Source: Chthoniobacteraceae bacterium (GTDB lineage Bacteria > Verrucomicrobiota > Verrucomicrobiia > Chthoniobacterales > Chthoniobacteraceae). From it: 64,000 bases of DNA. Shown here one piece after another: positions 61,660 through 64,000 of the stretch; position 1 is the stretch's first letter, and each line of letters starts with the position of its first letter. Made by a program: the position numbers and the translations under genes. Where the stretch lies: contig JAQGOL010000002.1 of assembly GCA_028293625.1 (NCBI GenBank), positions 62,001 to 126,000 on the forward strand, in the 5' to 3' direction. The notes under the pieces were generated by a model. The model did not search any database, had not been told where the DNA came from, and saw only the letters and a list, made by a program, of their open reading frames with translations.

Positions 61660-62965
61660 AAAAGAACAAGGAGGTTGTCAGGCCGAACCAATGGGCCGTG
61701 ATGCGCGTGCTGCTGTTATTATACTCAGGCGCCAGCTTGCTGGTTCCGACGTTTTCACTCGCGGGCAGGTTCCACTGCCAGGCCAGGTCGACGCGCGCAT
61801 TCTTCCAGCGATAGCCCGCGCCGGCCGACAAGGAATGTTCCATGATCACGGCTGTCAGCGGGTTCAACGTTTCAGCGGGAACAGGATTGCGGCCGTAGCT
61901 ATAACCCGCGCGCACGGTCCAATGATCGGTGGCAAGGTATTCAAGCCCCAATCGGCCGACAAATTGGTCGCGCCAGTTCAGGGGAATGTCTTCATCAATA
62001 TGGTTGGCGCTGATAAGCCCGTTGAGGTCGCGGTTATTGCTATGGCGCAGGCGGACATCCAATGTATCGAACGAGTTTTCCCAGTTGATCCAGTCAAGCT
62101 GACCGGTGACTGCCAGCTTCGGCACAATTTGCCAGGAGATGCCGCCACTGATAATCTGCGGGAACTTATTGGTGACTTCTGCGTCAAAGGCGGTATGGGA
62201 GCGCGCGGCGCCGAGCCCGACATTTTTAAGCTGCACCGAAGTATCGGCATAAGCGCGGCCTTCACTGACTACCTTCGACTCGGTTGTGTAGCTTAGCCCG
62301 AGGCGCACTTTTTCGACCGGCTTCCATGTGAGTCCAAACTGCGCGTTCCAGCCATGGCCGTCCGTTTGCAGGTCGAGCAATGTTTTAGCCGAGCGCAGCA
62401 CCGGCTCGGTTTGGAACGTGTAAGGAGCTATCAGCGTATTCTCGTTATAGAGAAGTCCGATACTTGCGCCTGCGGAAAGCTTGTCCGTAATCCTGTAGCT
62501 GGCGCCGAATGCAATTCGCAGAAGGCGGATCTCCGATTCGTATTGCCGCACACCATAACTGGTGGCGCCGCCAAGGCCGCCCGGGGCGTCGCGAAACCGC
62601 CAGTTGGCGCGCATCGCCGCATCCGTGATTAAACCGAGTCCGAAAGAAAACGGACCATAAGAAGCGCCTACGGCCCCCTGGGGAAAGGCGCCAAAAGAGT
62701 TCATGGTCGAGCTGTGGTTAGCTCGATTGCTGAACTCTCCGTGCGCGAATGCAGCCGTGCCGCCAAGGTCGAGTTCCAGGTGGCTTATCTCCGAAAGCGC
62801 GCTCGGATTGGCGGCAAGCGCGTCAAGAGGCCCGGAGGCAATCGCTGTGTTATTTCCGCCCAGGGCCATCGAGCGCGCGCTCGAGCTGTCGAGGAAAATA
62901 CCGGACGCGCGTACGGAAGCGATCGGTCCAATACAAAGCATTAGAAGAAGAATGGATTTGGACAT
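61658..62965 (-). CDS. Outer-membrane long-chain fatty-acid / hydrocarbon porin (FadL/OmpP1/TodX family)
   Basis: The 435-residue protein begins at MSKSILLLMLCIGPIASVRA (signal peptide, ATG 62965). The mature N-terminus SGIFLDSSSARSMALGGNNT and ALAANPSALSEI is the family's hatch region, followed by amphipathic beta strands (YRITDKLSAGASIGLLYNEN, GLTWKPVEKVRLGLSYTTES, WTVRAGYSYGRNPVP) and an aromatic end (WFGLTTSLFF) for the barrel-assembly machinery. It passes hydrophobic compounds across the outer membrane. It is a single gene between serS and the TraB-like gene, all on the minus strand. Confidence 0.93.
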   Translation of the reverse strand: MSKSILLLMLCIGPIASVRASGIFLDSSSARSMALGGNNTAIASGPLDALAANPSALSEISHLELDLGGTAAFAHGEFSNRANHSSTMNSFGAFPQGAVGASYGPFSFGLGLITDAAMRANWRFRDAPGGLGGATSYGVRQYESEIRLLRIAFGASYRITDKLSAGASIGLLYNENTLIAPYTFQTEPVLRSAKTLLDLQTDGHGWNAQFGLTWKPVEKVRLGLSYTTESKVVSEGRAYADTSVQLKNVGLGAARSHTAFDAEVTNKFPQIISGGISWQIVPKLAVTGQLDWINWENSFDTLDVRLRHSNNRDLNGLISANHIDEDIPLNWRDQFVGRLGLEYLATDHWTVRAGYSYGRNPVPAETLNPLTAVIMEHSLSAGAGYRWKNARVDLAWQWNLPASENVGTSKLAPEYNNSSTRITAHWFGLTTSLFF

Positions 62966-63108
62966 GACTCGCCGGATTGAGAAAGCAGCAGGCACGCCAA
63001 CTTGTTTCAAAAACGAGCGATCCTGATGGCCGCGAGAAAATAAACCAAGCCGAGCCGTGAATCGTTCTTAAAACTCGTTGCACCGGCATCGTTGGCCGGT
63101 CGCGCTTT

Positions 63109-64000
63109 TCACGGCTTTTTGTCCGGAGACGAGCCGGCCGCGCTCCGCTTTTGGAAGCTGAACGCTTTACGCTGAAAACGTTGGGTCTCCTTGAAGCCCC
63201 ACTTCTCAAGCTTGGCTTGAATGACGGGCAAATGCATCGCGCCCCAGGGAATGACAAGCGTGTCGTAAGCGGGAAGCGCTTTTTCAATTTCTGTAATCAG
63301 GTGCTCGTTGCGCTTGTCGAGGATATCGGCAAAAACCAGTTCAGCCTCCGCGTCGTTGGTTAAAGGCGAGTCGGGAGTCTGAATCACCACGAGCGCTTCG
63401 GAGAGGGTTTTGCTTCCAAGCAAATTGCCTAATGCCTCCAGAAAATGGAGGGTAACCGGGCTGAAAACCGCCACGTCCACGTCCGCCGCCACGTAGGCGA
63501 TTTCCTGGGAAATCGCGGGATTCCTAATCGTTTCTTTTTCCGGGAGAGGAGCTGATTCGGGTTGGGCAACACCGTTCCTGGCATTTTTTTGGAAGGTGCT
63601 GTCGGACTGGGAAGTAAGGCCAAGCGCGCCGGCTATATTTGAGTAGCCGAACTTCTTCTTTAAAAGGTTGCCTTCGTCGCTGACACCTTCAAGCAGGACC
63701 GCCGCGGACTTGTTCTCCGGGAGTGTGTTGGCAATCTCCTCATAGAAATCGCGCTGTGCGATATGCACCATCGCCACAAGCCGGACTTCCTTGTCCGTGC
63801 GTTGGAAACGGCGTTCCTCCATGAAAGCGCCGGAGGGCCGGATCCGGACGTAGCCATTGGTTTTCTTCGCGATCATGAACGCGCCCGCGTGCAGGAGAAG
63901 CGCGCTGAATATAACGGCGGCGCAGGCGCTAAGGCCGGTCGAGAGGAGGAAATTTCTCCAGGTAAAAAAGGGCCTCTGACGGGCATCCTCGCGGGAAGTC
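63109..64000 (-). CDS. TraB/GumN-like membrane-anchored protein (5' end outside window)
   Basis: The visible ~296 residues run off the right edge with no stop: the frame before Met 63876 continues RQRPFFTWRNFLLSTGLSAC and AAVIFSALLLHAGAF, a membrane anchor, so 63876 is not the true start. The family pattern is seen in LVAMVHIAQRDFYEEIANTL, LLEGVSDEGNLL and VIPWGAMHLPVIQAKLEKWG (the GxxH of TraB/PrgY/GumN proteins). These are thought to be metal-dependent proteases or related, though evidence is limited. Role here is unknown. Confidence 0.75.
   Translation of the reverse strand, partial: TSREDARQRPFFTWRNFLLSTGLSACAAVIFSALLLHAGAFMIAKKTNGYVRIRPSGAFMEERRFQRTDKEVRLVAMVHIAQRDFYEEIANTLPENKSAAVLLEGVSDEGNLLKKKFGYSNIAGALGLTSQSDSTFQKNARNGVAQPESAPLPEKETIRNPAISQEIAYVAADVDVAVFSPVTLHFLEALGNLLGSKTLSEALVVIQTPDSPLTNDAEAELVFADILDKRNEHLITEIEKALPAYDTLVIPWGAMHLPVIQAKLEKWGFKETQRFQRKAFSFQKRSAAGSSPDKKP

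Overview
The window looks like chromosomal DNA from a GC-rich, Gram-negative member of the Verrucomicrobiota. This rests on several signs together: two proteins with C-terminal PEP-CTERM sorting signals (one of them a 2,030-residue protein built from autotransporter-type beta-strand repeats), a lamin-tail/surface-type protein end, a zinc-ribbon Ser/Thr kinase with an RDD membrane domain next to its own ECF-type sigma factor, a giant Ig/RCC1-repeat secreted protein, an outer-membrane FadL-type barrel and an RND pump. No rRNA, tRNA or CRISPR array was seen. Shine-Dalgarno sequences are mostly weak, so several starts were chosen by homology or by stop/start overlap.

Layout. 1-3 kb: end of a surface protein, then an aldo/keto reductase and a shikimate-dehydrogenase-like gene on the minus strand. 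3.2-9.3 kb: the giant repeat PEP-CTERM gene. 9.4-10.5 kb: a fused two-domain AhbA/AhbB-type siroheme decarboxylase (or Lrp/AsnC-like) gene. 10.6-14.9 kb: RND efflux adaptor and pump, closed by a strong hairpin. 15-17 kb: fasciclin protein, a soluble anti-sigma-like/PAS protein and a SigK-type ECF sigma factor, which is the most interesting regulatory set. 17-18.8 kb: a coupled minus-strand operon (NTF2-like, a 31-residue membrane peptide, DUF899, VOC). 18.9-22.6 kb: kinase plus sigma factor. 22.6-23.1 kb: a long inverted repeat. 23-33 kb: ordinary metabolic and secreted genes (DoxX, VOC, HAD, LysR, aminotransferase, vanadium-haloperoxidase/PAP2 protein plus PEP-CTERM protein, sulfatase, D,D-carboxypeptidase).

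33-39.8 kb: a CPBP-S41 double-protease fusion, then a chromate cluster in which a DUF1259 protein, a beta-propeller protein and ChrA are coupled by 4-base overlaps and face a divergent chrB across a 60-base gap holding a perfect palindrome. 40-45 kb: the Ig/RCC1 giant followed by a decayed partial copy of itself. 45.4-46.4 kb: about 1 kb of gene debris and short repeats.

46.4-52.1 kb: an accessory redox/detoxification set (quinone oxidoreductase, MFS pump, cyclophilin-like protein, alpha/beta hydrolase, AraC regulator) that also holds remnants of a second AraC gene and of a short-chain dehydrogenase. This part looks acquired and partly eroded. 52.8-64 kb returns to core genes: GlmS, GlgC, aldehyde dehydrogenase, an MscS channel with a cyclic-nucleotide-binding domain, TilS, SerS, a FadL-type porin and the 3' part of a TraB-like membrane protein that runs off the window.

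All assignments come from reading the sequence and from knowledge of families. No database search was run.
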